From assembly GCA_028583605.1 (NCBI GenBank), contig CM053330.1, positions 22,346,129-22,410,128 on the forward strand: DNA of 64,000 nucleotides. The letters are read 5' to 3'. The notes beneath the pieces were generated by a model. That model saw only the letters and a program-made list of their open reading frames with translations, had not been told where the DNA came from and did not search any database. The first letter of the stretch is position 1. Each line of letters opens with the position of its first letter. Source of the stretch: Dastarcus helophoroides. Taxonomy: Eukaryota > Arthropoda > Insecta > Coleoptera > Bothrideridae. Below are positions 11,411 through 22,959 of the stretch, one piece after another. The position numbers were made by a program, and so were the translations under genes.

Positions 11411-12450
11411 ATATACAGGGTGTTTTCGAATAAGACGCTAGTACTGAAGGAGCCTAATCTTTGATTGATTTTAAGAAAAACAGTTTATATCAACATAAGT
11501 CCGGAACTGCTTTACTTTTAAGATACAGGGTCTTGAAAATTAGGAAAACAATTGGTTTTTCCTTAAATACATTGAAACCACTTAAAATATTTTTTTGAAT
11601 ATTTGCTCCAGTTGAGTGGTTTCAGTAGTCCCAGAAGACAAGGATTCGAATGGTCAGGCCAATAGGTTTGAACATTTATTAGATTCCAAATTTTGAAACC
11701 GGTATTTGGTTTTCAAAATTCGAATTCACTAAAGGTTCAAACCTATTGGTCTGTGCATTCGCATCTTTGTGTTCTAAGACCTTTCTAGAGAGCTACCACT
11801 TCGTTAGATGTTTGTGTTTCAACTGTTGGGAGTTCAGCTAATTATGATTCACTATACACGCCTAGAAGGCTACATAACTGTAGTCCAGGTTGCATTATAT
11901 TTGCACATTTGCATATTTGTTACACTTGCTGGCGTTGGCAATAGATTCTCCATGGACCAATAGTTGGCGGTAGTATTAAGAATCACACAGGCGACGTCCA
12001 TTGATGCTATAGTAACTTACTTGCAGAAACATTTGTTGAATATACCAAATTGATCTGATAAGATTGAAACTGGTCTTTGGTTTCCAAACTTTCAATCTAA
12101 TAAGTGTTCAAACATATTGCTCTGTTTTTTTTTGGTGGAACGGACTGGTTCTTGGTTATCTTTAAAAATTGAAATACTATTTCCCTGAAGATAATAGCTT
12201 GGCTATTGAAAAACGTTAGAGCAACCTTTGTTGTCTTTTTTAATCTTTCTTGGTTTCAGGGTTGTATTTCAATCTATTACTCTGTGCATTAGAATCTTTG
12301 TCTTCTGGGACCTTGCTAGAGAACAACTCTTTCGCTAGGTGTTTGTGGTTTAACTGTTGGTAGTGCAGTTACCTATGATTCGTTATAACTGTACACGCCT
12401 AGAGGGCTGCATAACTGTAGTCCAGGTTCAATTCTATTTGCATGCAAAAT
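11411..12450. mobile_element. Composite repeat, possibly Penelope-like at its right part
   Basis: It begins with a transposon-style end, TATACAGGGTGTTTTCG, at 11411. Inside are an inverted repeat at about 11636-11786 (arms around CAATAGGTTTGAAC and its complement) and a direct duplication. The block at about 11765-11910 (TAGAGAGCTACC, CACGCCTAGAAGGCT, TGTAGTCCAGGTT) recurs at about 12300-12435 with about 80-85% apparent identity. Between the two copies lies the hammerhead-like hairpin at 12185-12222. Part of the unit (CCGGTATTTGGTT block) recurs near 48990. No coding region survives, so the class is inferred only. Confidence 0.55.
12185..12222 (+). ncRNA. Hammerhead-ribozyme-like core
   Basis: The sequence reads CTGAAGA (12185-12191), one base, a perfect 6-bp stem AATAGC/GCTATT with a TTG loop (12193-12207), GAAA (12208-12211), then ACGTTAGAGC. 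CUGANGA, a stem II and GAAA are the conserved hammerhead core, and Penelope-like retroelements are known to carry minimal hammerheads. The extra base before the stem and the lack of a clear cleavage-site stem I leave activity doubtful. Confidence 0.4.
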
Positions 12451-13251
12451 ATAATGTATACTTTTATTATGAAAAAAAATATTTACTTATCTCCGGCTCA
12501 AATATTTAGGAGATATCTCATATTATTTGGATCATTTTGGATAATTAGAAAACGGTAAAATCCAATATGTGCGACTGTCAAAGACGTTAGGAGCTAAGGA
12601 GAATTTTTTTCAGTATGATCACAAATAATATTAGAGCAAGTTTTAGAGTATGTCGTTATCTACCTTAGTATTTGGTGTTCAGATTAATTAATTATGGGGT
12701 TTACAGCAGCAAACATTACTTTATATGTTTTATGTAGCATAGCAATGCAGAAAAAATTACGACACAACACGTTTGGAAATTGGGTTTATGCTCTTTGTCT
12801 TCGGACTCAATGGCTGGGAAGTGTGCTGTCAACTCTGACATTTCCATCGAGTCACTTTTAGTTACCGAGACAAGGGTTAAAAGCACCCTATTAAAGCAAC
12901 TCTAATGGCTTTCATTCTCCGTGGAATTTTTTCCAATAATGCCGCAGTAGTAAATCAAAGAATCTATTTCTATTTTGTTAATGACCATTAACATTACTCT
13001 TTGCTTAGAGAAAATATCCACTGATAAACAGATTAAAAAGAGTTTAAATGTCGATAAATAACCTAAAATAAATAGAAATAATGAAAAGTTATTAAGCAAT
13101 CTCATTCGTTGTAACATTAACTATATATGCTTTGTCATGGTAAAAAGTCTCCATATCAAAGACCTTTGCTCTATGAAATTAATTTGACCGTAAGACGTAT
13201 ATAATAAGTAATATTCTACTATCAAAACATCCTCTAAAAGTATAGGCTTAC
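12451..13251. other. Intergenic or intronic stretch 3' of RGK exon C
   Basis: No exon recognised. A 71-codon minus-strand frame at 12902-13117 is hydrophobic and AT-driven with no family motif. The RGK intron should continue here, since exon C ends at a donor at 13252. Confidence 0.45.
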
Positions 13252-13447
13252 CTTCTGTAGATACGACTTTCGATCTAACTAAATCAGCTTTGTTGGCTAC
13301 TAAAATAACGGCTTTTGTACTAATGGTATCCAATGTCCATAACATCCTTAAAATATTTTCTGCTGTTACTAGACTAGATCTATCTGCGCTCGAATAAACC
13401 ACACAATACGCATGAGGATCTGTATACTTATTGATACAGGAATCCGG
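13252..13447 (-). CDS. RGK-family small GTPase, exon C (switch II to G4)
   Basis: This 196-bp exon is bounded on the minus strand by an acceptor (TTTTTTTTCAG at 13457-13448) and a donor (GAAG|GTAAGC at 13252/13251). It encodes PDSCINKYTDPHAYCVVYSS, then the helix DRSSLVTAENILRML, and the G4 guanine-binding motif in VILVANKADLVRSKVVSTE. RGK proteins (Rad, Gem/Kir, Rem) share exactly this layout, including DPHA-CVVYS and NKADL-R. They are GTP-binding regulators that inhibit voltage-gated calcium channels through the beta subunit and affect the cytoskeleton. The exon starts in phase 0, matching the end of exon B, and ends in phase 1. The last part of the G domain and the C-terminal tail are not seen, so a following intron of at least 13 kb is implied if no exon was missed. 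Confidence 0.92.
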
Positions 13448-13651
13448 CTGAAAAAAAACATTGGGTTAGTACTTTATACTATTCATGTAAATAGTGTGGC
13501 AATGAAACATGCTGATATAAAATTAATTTATTATTATTCCTTATATTTACATATGACGGTAAATAATAAATGACAGTTTTAAAGAGAGTATGAGGGTAAG
13601 TGACGTCTTTCACTGTCAATGCACTAAATTAGTCGATTTGTGAAGTTCTAA

Positions 13652-14188
13652 TTAGCGCTTTCTAATAAAATGATTGGTATGCAATCCTCTATGCCACATT
13701 TTGCTGAAAACTTGGGATATGTCCAGGAAGGTTGAGGAACAATATCTTTTGGCATTTAAGTCCTTCTTAATTTTGTTGACCAATCTATGAACTTGATAAA
13801 TAGTTCTTTGTTTATTTCTGAATCGAAAGTAAAGATCTGGGATAATTTTTCTGTCTCCAATTATTGTATGAAGTTTTGACATACAATTCCTCAAATAATT
13901 TAATTAAGCATTGGTAGCCGACTTATGGTTCTGCAGGATAAAACATCTTCTGGATTTTTTCCAAATTTGGGGATCATAATTATTTCAACAACTTTCCAAT
14001 AGCTGGGGAAGTATCGATCTTAATATTGCATTGAATATGAAAGTTATTTGTTTGCAATACTTTATGGACAATTTTATGGGTGATTCATCGGTAACAAGAT
14101 CAAAGCCTGGAGTCCTTTTAATATTCATATTTTTCATGATGACTTGTTTTATATCATTGTATTTAAACTTAAATAAAGGCAGTTTCAT
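13652..14188 (-). pseudogene. Jockey/CR1-type reverse transcriptase fragment
   Basis: Two minus-strand open segments in order carry reverse transcriptase motifs. 14188-13985 has MNIKRTPGFDLVTDE and ITFIFNAILRSILPQ, the fingers region of Jockey-type RT. 13894-13652 has IIPDLYFRFRNKQRTIYQVH and then YCSSTFLDISQVFSKMWHRG, where FLDIS is motif A with its catalytic aspartate. A frameshifted link between 13985 and 13894 and stops on both ends mean that only about 180 codons remain. Endonuclease and the rest of the palm are absent. It lies about 200 bp upstream (on the transcribed strand) of RGK exon C, inside intron 2. Confidence 0.85.
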
Positions 14189-14269
14189 TTGCGTCGAGGA
14201 AGTCGGTTATAAATTCCATAAAATGGAATCGCAAGGGGCTTAATCAGGTGACTGTGCTGAGCGGCAAAG

Positions 14270-15207
14270 TGGCCTTCACTGACTTTTTACACTACAGGCC
14301 ACTTATATTGGTGGACATAAAGGTATAATCCTAAAAGAACGGGGGTCTGAACATGAATATCAAACTGTGCATAAACAAAGCGCAGTGATGATCCACTGGC
14401 CACTAGAAAAGTAGGCCTCCAAGGTGAAGCTCGTTTCTTTTTTATCCAATGCATTTTGGCAAATAAGGTTAATTAGAAAAAAAAACTTTCCAACCCACAC
14501 CTTTGATTGAGGCTATATCCACCGACAACCTAAATCCTTTTACCATTCTCGGCGTGCTCTTCAAATCAGCAAGTTTCATTTTGTATTTACTTATGTGATA
14601 AAATATTCCTATTTAATACACATAAAATATTTATTTTTTCCCTTTGGTATTTCTACTAGTTATTTCTTTTACATAGAGTGTGACTCAAGTACTGACAAAG
14701 AATTTCTTTTTCTTTGTCCGTTTACGAGAAAAAGCCATTTTTGTGAAAATAAACGAAACTTTTAAATTCAGGCATTTACTACATGTTCAAGAAAAATAAT
14801 TTAGATATGCCTAAAATGAAAACAGTCTAATGTTAGATTTTCTTTTACTTATCAAATAATTGTATCTCCTGTACAAAAAATTACGAAAACCTTTTCATTT
14901 TCAGCTGCTTAAGATAAAAGAGAAGTTTTTTATAAGGAATGGATTTTTTTTGAAAAGTCATAAGCAAAGAGGAAATGTTTTTCTATTACTTTGGGATATC
15001 TTGTATAATAAGGATTGGACCTTTAAAATAAGTATGATCTGTTTTATATTTTTGCCCCCATTTTTTTCCTTTTGTTAAATTCAGGCCTCCAGAAAATAAC
15101 GATAATTGTAATAATTATGAATCATCAAAAAATAAATGAAATCCCAAGGATACAAAAAATTAAAATGTACACGTCCGTCTATTAATTTGCTGTAAAGCGC
15201 AGGAAGA
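14270..15207. other. Unannotated intronic stretch
   Basis: No gene recognised. A 72-codon plus-strand frame at 14860-15078 is lysine- and phenylalanine-rich from AT composition only. Confidence 0.4.
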
Positions 15208-15275
15208 ACTGATATAATGCATAGTGTGACCCACTGGACGTGGGATAACATGGGTTTCGTTATTTGTTGGGACAA
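15208..15275. repeat. Outer inverted-repeat block, left partner of 19670-19740
   Basis: The block GTGTGACCCACTGGACGTG plus GATAACATGG recurs in inverted orientation at 19670-19740 as CATGTTATTTCACGTCCAGTGGGACACAC. The two flank the 15.5-19.2 kb palindrome almost symmetrically, so they may be the true outer ends of a larger inverted structure. Confidence 0.6.
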
Positions 15276-15534
15276 AAAAACGGGTAAATAGGTAAAGTAC
15301 TACCAAATTTTACGCCTATTCACATGTTATTGAATATGTTTGAACTGGTGAAAAAGTAAAAAATATCACTTTCTAAAATTTACTGTAACTTCCATATTTA
15401 TAGTCCGATGAAAAAAAATTAATTTATTATTAGCTGGTTTCTAAAAAGCTTTACAATGGTGAAGTTCACTATATTATTTTTCATGTTTGAGAAAACAATG
15501 GCAACTTTCTTTTTTATTATGAATATCACACAAG

Positions 15535-18500
15535 GCGATTCTAAATCTAGTACCATAAAAGAGTCGTATTTTAGAGCCCAAAATAAGACGAATAGTCCAT
15601 ATGAACTTATGTCGTAAAACGCTTCGTTTCCGATCTGCAGGGTGTGGAAGGTTAGTTCCTGATTATGGTTTTTAATTAATAGTTGCGAAACAGTACAAAT
15701 AATTCAATAAAATTTGGCACAACTTCATATATTTTCGTGCTCTTTGAAAAATATAAGAATTAATTAACATAACTTAACCAGTGGCGGGTATATCCAGGAG
15801 GGCGGTGCTTAAAACGTGCCTTTGTGTGCACTTTTGTCGCTGTTTCGTAGCAAAAATATAAAATACAAACGATTTTACATAAAAAAATTTCCTACTGAAA
15901 TTTGATATCCTCAGCGATTTTCGAGTAAAATGCATTTTTGTAACGTCATATCCTAAAATGACATTCATTTAACAGTTTCGATGAATCAAAACAATGCCAT
16001 TATAGGAAGTGTAAAACAAAGAAAAAGGGTAAAATAAAGAATTTTATTCCACACTTTAGCGTGAAATAAAATTTCGTTATAACACTCAATTTAATATTGC
16101 GTCGATTTCTATGGAAAAATCAATACAATTTTGTCATAACAAATTTTGTCAATTTTGCAGAATTTTTGCAATATTATATTGTTTTCTAATTAACAATGAC
16201 GTTACAAAAAATATTGTATATAACAGGTGACTAAAATGGGTTTTTCTTTATTCGTGTGGTTTACAGCACTCGCCTTCAGCTCGTGCTAAAAACGCCACAC
16301 TCGTAAAGAAAAACACCATTTTAGCCACTTGTTATATAATAGTATTTTACACCGGGTGTTTTTTGTAGTTGGGAGGTTACCTTTATATAGATTAGTACTT
16401 ATTATAAAGGCAAACTGATTTTGTCGATGAAGCTAATCGTGGTTAAACTTTCTTCTAAAAATATTTTCAACTTCCCCACAAATTTTATATTTTATTTAAA
16501 TTTTACGTAAAAAAATAAGGTGAGTTTATGTATACATGTTTATCGCTACCTTTAATAGTTTTAAAGATATTTCAATTTTTCGAAAAAAAAATGACAGAAA
16601 AGAGGGTTATTTTGACTCTTTGTATTTTATTTATTATTTGCAGTAAAAACATTAAATTTGGGTTGAAGTCACGGAATATCATAAAGACTATAATAACGTA
16701 AACAGATTTTACATTTATTATACAGGGTGATGGAAATTTTATAATCTTTGCTGTTGTTGTTTTATTTAAAAAAAACTCTGTTTTTTTAAATGGGATCTAT
16801 ATGTTTTTTAATCATTTTTGGATTCTTCACATAAAAAGAAGAAAAAAGTTATATTACTTATTTTTTAAAATTTTGTGCCGTTGCAGAGGTATTTTACATA
16901 AATCTCAAAATAAAAAAAATCACATGTCTTTTTTGTTCAAGTAGGAAATTAACTGTAGGCAATAAAAGCTTAAAGAATTAATCATTATAAGTAATAGGAA
17001 ACAAAAATAATTGACAAAAAATTTACATCAAGAACAACAAGGGCGATCTTTTGTTTCAATACATTTAAAGACATATTTTAAGATTTCGAATTGAGTAACG
17101 TTTTTAAACACATCCGATTGTTTCTAGCAATATGCTTGTCATGCAGTAGTCGTAAAAAAATCACTAACAAATTTCCATTTTGATTTTCATTGTAAAATTT
17201 AACGCATTCTAATCTAACAGCATAACGGTTAAAGGACGAATTTACTTGAACATTTGTTGTTGATTGTCATTACTCCAAAAATGAGAAGTCTGTTTACCAA
17301 ACCATTTTTACGAAACTTACATTCGTGGCTACCTAAACATTTTTCAATAAGTGTTCTAACAATTAGCCAAAAACTTATTCATCTTGTGCGGTTATTTTTT
17401 TAATGTTATTTAGCCTAAAATTTTTAGGCCTTGTGGTTATTTTGTTGTTTACTACCAAGTTGCTACTAGAAAAAAAAGATATATTTTTCTTTTTTATTTT
17501 GCATTATATCTCTGTAACGGTGCAGAATTTTAAGAAATTAGTCGTATAACTTTTTTCTTCTTTTTACGTGAGGAATTCAAAAATGTTTAAAAAACACATA
17601 GTTCTCATTAAAAAAAACAGAGTTTTTTTGAATAAAACAAAAACAATAAAGATCATAAAATTTCCATCACCCTGTGTAATAAATGTAAAACTTGATTCCG
17701 TTATTATAGTCTCCATAATATTCCATGACTTCAACCCAAATTTCATGTTTTTATTGCAAATAATAAAAAAGATACAATGAGTCATTTTTTTTCGAAAAAT
17801 TGAAATATCTTAAAAACTACCAAAGATAGCAATAAACATGTATACGTAAACTCACCTTATTTTTCTACGTAGAATCGAAATAAAATACAAAATTTGTGGG
17901 TTGCCATTTAAAATAAGAAAGTTGATGTCTACTTCCGGTATAATGGGAAGTGGAAGAAAGTTGAAAATATTTTTGAAAGGTAGTTTAGCTCTGATTAGCC
18001 ATCATATCGACAAAATCAGTTTGCCTTTATAATAAGTGATACTCCATATAAAGGTAACCTCCCAACTAAAAAAAACACCCGGTATAATAAGTAGCTAAAA
18101 TAGTGTTTTTTTTTACGAGTGTGGCGTTTATGGCAAGAGCCGAAGGAAAGTGCAATAAACCACATGAGTAAAGAAAAACACATTTTAGTCACGTATTACA
18201 TACAATATTTTTTGTAACGTCATTGGAAATTATAAAGCAATATAGTACTGCAAAAATTTAGCAAAAGTGACAAAATAGGTTATGACAAAATTATATTGAT
18301 TTTTCCATAGAAACCAAGGCAATATTTAATTTAGTGTTATAATGAAATGTTATTTCACTCTAAAGTGTGAAATAAAGAATTTTATTTCACCATTTTTCCT
18401 TTGCTTTACACTTGTCTATAATGACATTGTTTTGATTCATCGAAACTGTTAAATAAATGTCATTTTGAGATATGACGTTATAAAAAATACTATTATATAT

Positions 18501-19222
18501 CGGGATGCATTAAAAACGCTTGCCTAAGAATATCCGATGTATCAAATAGTTGGCGTTGAAATGAAAAAAAAAAGAAAAACAAAAAAAAAATAAATAAACA
18601 AATAAATAAAAAATAAATAGCAATGACATTTCCACGTTTTCTTATCACCGGTGTACACTTTGAGCAATTTTCGTAAATAAAAGCTAATGTTTTCAAATTT
18701 GGTATTTGTTAAATATTTACGAAATATTTTTTTTTAAATATTATTTGTTTATAAAGTACATTTTAACTAATAAACACATCATATCTTATTTTCTTTCATT
18801 TTAATGCCAACTATGAGATATAAAAATGCATTTTAATCCAAAACCGCTGACAATAGCGAAGTGCGTTAGGAGTACCTTTTTTATATAACATAATTTCTAG
18901 TTTCCAAAATAAATAAGGCACGTTTTAGTACGATACGACTTCCCTAGGATATACCCGCCACTGGTTAAGTTGTGATAATTAATTCTTAGATTTTTGGAAA
19001 GGACACGAAAAGGTATGAAGTTGTGCCAAATTTTATATAATTATCTGCGCACGTTTCGCGGCTATTAATTAAAAACTCTAATTAGGAACTAACCTTGCAC
19101 ACCCTGTAATTCGAAAACGAAATGTTTTACGACATAAATTTATATAGACTTTTCGTCTTATTTTGAGCTCTTAAACACGAATATAAATTTATTGTACTAA
19201 CTTAAGAATCACCCTGTATACT
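15535..19222. mobile_element. 3.7-kb nested foldback (palindromic) element
   Basis: Inverted homology runs in series. 15535-15960 pairs with about 18800-19222 (landmarks TTGTGCCAAATTT, CCAGTGGCGGGTATA, GACGAATAGT). 15970-16345 pairs with 18090-18470 (TTTTGATTCATCGAAACTGTTAAA, CCATAGAAA, AACGCCACACTCGTAAAG). A separate foldback, 16351-18084, fills the middle. Ends look like ACAGGGTGATTCTTAAG on the right and a diverged form (AAGGCGATTCTAAAT) on the left. Arms of about 0.8 kb either side of the inner element could form a very large cruciform. No transposase is visible; open frames inside follow AT composition and antisense symmetry. A solo arm exists at 2388-2818. Confidence 0.82.
16351..18084. 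mobile_element. Foldback element family C, copy 1
   Basis: The ends are ACCGGGTGTTTTTTGTAGTT and AACTAAAAAAAACACCCGGT. Long inverted arms of about 550-600 bp contain, in order, GTTGGGAGGTTACCTTTATAT, GGCAAACTGATTTTGTCGATG, a CCGGTATAAT/ATTATACCG block and TTATACAGGGTGATGGAAATTTTATAATCTT-type sequence. The non-inverted centre of about 500-600 bp (including GAACAACAAGGGCGATCTT at about 17032) is shared with the copy at 35854-37652, so this is a defined family. No transposase frame is seen; it is probably non-autonomous. Confidence 0.9.
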
Positions 19223-19999
19223 GGATTTTCTCATTTTCGACTTTGGCAACATTTTTTGAATAATCTGCCATATCATATGTCAAATGTAAGAGCTTTTACA
19301 TTACTTTATCCATTTAGCCCAGGGGTTGGACACTTTTTACCCCCCACCCTGACAACTTTTGTCACGTCACAGGGTACAATTACCAACATACTTACTAGTA
19401 ATTTTCTTATTTACATTTTACTGCATTTTACATTAACAACTCCAACTATCACTATCATTGTTGACAGCTTTTCTTGTCCTTTATTGTTATGCATTTACTT
19501 GCTATGTTATGACATAACAACACCTATATTCTTGAAAAGTTCAAATCATTCAACACTATGATATGAACTAAAAATTACTAGAATTTAGTAATATTTCGTC
19601 ACTTATATGTTTGAAAGTCTTCCCTTTGACAGACAGTCTGACGCCTGATTTAGCCGATTTTCTATCTGCACTAATAACGAAGCTAGCCATGTTATTTCAC
19701 GTCCAGTGGGACACACAGTGAATGCTTTATGTATTTAAAATTAGAGAAGTAGTATATTTATAAACAACTTAATATCAAATTTCCATAATTATTGACAAAC
19801 TCATATTACGAGCTAATATAATTATTTGGGCGTTTCGGCCGTAAAGTTTCATGGGATGTTTAATTAACTTTAGTTAATTTGTAATTAACATTAGACATGT
19901 GTCACACTGCAAAAAACACTAATTTTTTTGAAAGCCATAGAAGTTTACAAAAAATTTACAGTTACGACATTTACACTTTGAACGATCAGTGCAGGTACC
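19223..19999. other. Unannotated intronic stretch
   Basis: Contains a 101-codon plus-strand frame at 19256-19561 (hydrophobic, threonine-rich) with no recognisable family, and the inverted-repeat block at 19670-19740. I do not regard the frame as a supported gene. Confidence 0.4.
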
Positions 20000-20660
20000 T
20001 GATTTGATAAAAAACTCCATAATTCCTTTGCCTTTTTGAAATTTTCAACATATCGGCCGTAAGAGAATCATGGTATACGCCTTTATTTTTTCTTTATTTA
20101 TAAAAATAACATTTTCAAACTTGCTACACTTGATGTGTTTATGAAATGTCAATTTTGACATAAAAATGATATTACTACTGAGGACACTTTCGCTAAAATT
20201 CATAACAACTTTTGGTTTTTAAATGAAATACCTGTATATTATTAAATTTTTGGAATACGTAAAACCTTCTATGAACTTAATATACATGGTGTTTCATTTA
20301 AAAATCAAAAGTTGGTATCAGTTTTAGCGAAAGTGACAGTAGTAAGAATGACATTTTTATGTCAAAATTTGAATTTTATAAGTACCTCAAGTAAAGCAAG
20401 TTTAAAAATTTCATCTTCATAAATAAAGAAAAATGGGGAGTGTAAAATGATCCTGTTAAACCCGATATATTTAGAATACTAGGCTTATTAATTTCCTGTG
20501 ACCATTGTAAGAATTATGATCGCTAAATTGGACTGGCAGACGGAGAAAACTATCACCTTCATTAAAATTTTAGAAAATCATAGACCTTAATATTTTAAGT
20601 GTATGTGTCAAATTTCGACACAGTCAGTAAAGGAATTATGGAGTTATTAATCAAATATCT
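20000..20660. mobile_element. Foldback element, about 0.66 kb
   Basis: Inverted arms pair ACTCCATAATTCCTTTG (about 20014) with AAAGGAATTATGGAGT (about 20630), GTCAATTTTGACATAAAAATG (about 20147) with CATTTTTATGTCAAAATTTG (about 20351), and TTTTTAAATGAAATACC with GGTGTTTCATTTAAAAA near the centre. Some asymmetry (about 130 bp extra in the right half) suggests a later insertion or deletion. No coding region. Confidence 0.8.
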
Positions 20661-21384
20661 TTTTTTTGCCGGCTTTAAAGGCCTATAACTCGGAAGCTAA
20701 AAACTTTTCGTTGATTTGGTTTTTCTAAAAATCGTATTTATTTATCGTCCTGAAACTTCTTTCTCAGTGAAATTTTTGATCATTCTTTATAGGCGGGCAT
20801 AGGCAATCGCTTAATATCTTCTAAACAAATGAACACATAACATTTTTTCTTAATAAAAATTGTCGATAATAATTAGGTCTTTCGACTGATCTACAGAAAT
20901 ATGTATCAAAACGGGAAAAATAATTTCAAAGACTTCGTAGCCAGTCATGATCTTTGAGAAGGTCACTTTATGTGATGGATATTATTAGAATGATCCTATG
21001 AAAGAATCCGGTGTGGCATCATTGCGCAGATGACCACGGTCGATCTGTTAATGATTGCTTCGTTCCCCTGAGACGTTCAAAGTGAGTTAAATACTTAGGG
21101 CATCATTAATTATATATCTTTCAAGGGCGCTCACTTATTTGGAAATAAAAAGAAATAATATTATATTTAACGAAAGTATATTTATTCATATTGTATGTAC
21201 ATATCGTCATGCTACATATCTATAACACTATAAATCTTATGTAACACTACTTATTATTTATTACTATTTTCATTAGGGTTGATAGTGGTATGAGGCGCAT
21301 TTAACAAAATGAAATCTTCTAATTTCTTTATATTTATATTTATTTATAATATCTGACATATATTCCAGTTTTTTCTTGTAGGCT
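20661..21384. other. Unannotated intronic stretch
   Basis: No gene or bounded repeat recognised before the pseudogene that follows. Confidence 0.4.
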
Positions 21385-22330
21385 TTATCGTTGATCCATA
21401 TTGGCAGATTTACACTTTTCATTTTGATGTACACATAAAAAAAATGTTTGAAAATCAAGCAAAACTTCAAACAACTGATATATATTCGGATGTGAACTAT
21501 AAAAGTGTGAATTAAGGTCTGCATGAAATGATTCACATGCGTTTGTTGATCTTTCAGAGGTAGCAATGTTACTTGTCCATATTTCTGGTGGAAACCGTGA
21601 ATCTTCTCTAATATAATTGTTGATTAAATAGTCAGAAAGTACTGTTAGGTTTTCACATTTCGGTTGTACTGCCATAAGGTCAAACACAAAACAATCTGCA
21701 ACACTTGCTGGATCTAACACAGGCAGTCCAAATAATCAACGTAACCACTTCCCGATGTCACTTGGGGTATCTTTGTAAAGCTTTGAGAGCCCCAAATTTT
21801 AATTTTTTTTTCACCATGCTTGGGCCAGATGAAAACGGCATCCTAGTAGTTAAGCAGTTCTTCAATCAATCAATCAATCTTCAATCTTTGGTTGAAAGTT
21901 TAGCTTCATTAATCTGTAATGCGTCTCTATAGCTTCAGATGCTTGCAAATATGTACCACTCTGTTTGCTTGCCAACAAACAAAAAGCCGAAAGAAAGTAA
22001 TGACCATTTTTTGTGCAGTGTATTGTAAATAACTGATAAAAGTAATTTGCACAACATTTAAAAGTTCCGTCAATGTAGATCATTTCACATGAACATAATA
22101 TTTGACATGAAAAAAATCACAAGATTTTTACTTGCACCACTTACCAATAAGAAATCTTCCTCCTTGGGAGTTTTCGTATTCATCTGGGATAATGCAATGT
22201 GAATCTCTGCAATATTCTTATGTAGCGCTGGTCTTTGGGAACGTTGAGATGTGTAGATGCATTTTCTGATATTGTAGATGTCCTTTGTGGTCATGGAATC
22301 AATAATGGAAGGATTTGCAGCTAATTTTTA
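21385..22330 (-). pseudogene. MULE-type transposase-domain protein (FLYWCH/MULE family), decayed
   Basis: Minus-strand segments in order are 22330-22085 (DSMTTKDIYNIRKCIY, then PKEEDFLLVSGASKN), 22083-21874 (IYIDGTFKCCANYFYQLFTI, then FCLLASKQSGTY) and 21720-21385 (DPASVADCFVFDLMA, then SERSTNACESFHADLNSHF and HPNIYQLFEVL). IYIDGTFK carries the first catalytic aspartate of MULE transposase domains, and the CESFH region is typical of the C-terminal part of multicopy insect FLYWCH/MULE proteins. There is a frameshift at about 22085, a stop near 21874 next to an expanded (ATTG)n tract at about 21860-21890, and another break near 21750. The FLYWCH zinc finger that usually precedes this part is not seen here. 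The ORF at 53362-53808 is a relative with that domain. Terminal inverted repeats were not found. Confidence 0.85.
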
Positions 22331-22661
22331 TAAATAAGTTTAGTAGGTCGCTCGCACAAATCTTCCGTTGCTTTTCGTTTGACTGAATTTGAAATGTTTT
22401 GATTTATTAAGTTTGAGTTCGGAGCATGATTATATTATGTTTCAGTTTTTAATCAAACTGATCCACTTTGATTCACATATATTTTTGCAGAGCACTTCTT
22501 TTGTATACATCTCCATTTGACACTAACAGTCGTTCTACAGTCTTTGTAGAATTTATACAGATTGAAAATAATTAATTTTCGACCGCGTTTAGTTAACATG
22601 TACTCCATGTTTTACAACAAGTGCTTGCAAACTAACTGATTTGTAATTATTAATTTTATTT

Positions 22662-22958
22662 CTAGTTAAAAGTAAAAGTGATCATTCTGCTAATGTAATT
22701 GTAAATGAGATTGTTATTACCAGGGCAACAACGCCCTTGCTTAAATTCTCTAATCGTCAGGCTACTAATTACACCCTGCATTCCAGGAAAAGCTGCCTTG
22801 CCCGAAGAATCCGCTTTTGGTTTTTGAACTACTACTACAGTTTCTTTGTATTTGGAGATTAGAATCAGTTCTGGATCTTCCTGTGCCCGCAATGTGTTTC
22901 CCAAGTCAAGTGAAATGTTGGCCATATTATAGACTTTTAATTTAAAATTGAATAGCAT
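22662..22958 (-). CDS. Unrecognised 98-codon open frame, possible exon
   Basis: The frame encodes MANISLDLGNTLRAQEDPEL (second methionine), then a KYKETVVVVQKPKADSSGKA segment and a GMQGVISSLTIREFKQ segment. Its composition is balanced and less AT-biased than nearby random frames, which argues for real coding ancestry. A possible donor, CCTG|GTAATAA, lies at about 22718-22717, after the codons for CCPG. I do not recognise the family. It lies 330 bp upstream of the MULE-type pseudogene on the same strand and could be a piece of another gene or transposon. Function unknown. Confidence 0.35.
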   Translation of the reverse strand: MLFNFKLKVYNMANISLDLGNTLRAQEDPELILISKYKETVVVVQKPKADSSGKAAFPGMQGVISSLTIREFKQGRCCPGNNNLIYNYISRMITFTFN

Positions 22959-22959
22959 A

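Noticed and set aside
17564..17785. Overlapping open frames on both strands in the foldback arms (also 36053-36540, 37175-37420)
   Set aside because: The same frames appear in both arms and both copies because of symmetry, with no protein motif. They are non-coding arm sequence.
19256..19561. 101-codon hydrophobic plus frame as a membrane protein
   Set aside because: Threonine- and leucine-rich composition follows from local ACT/CTT repeats, and the frame has no homologous motif or promoter.
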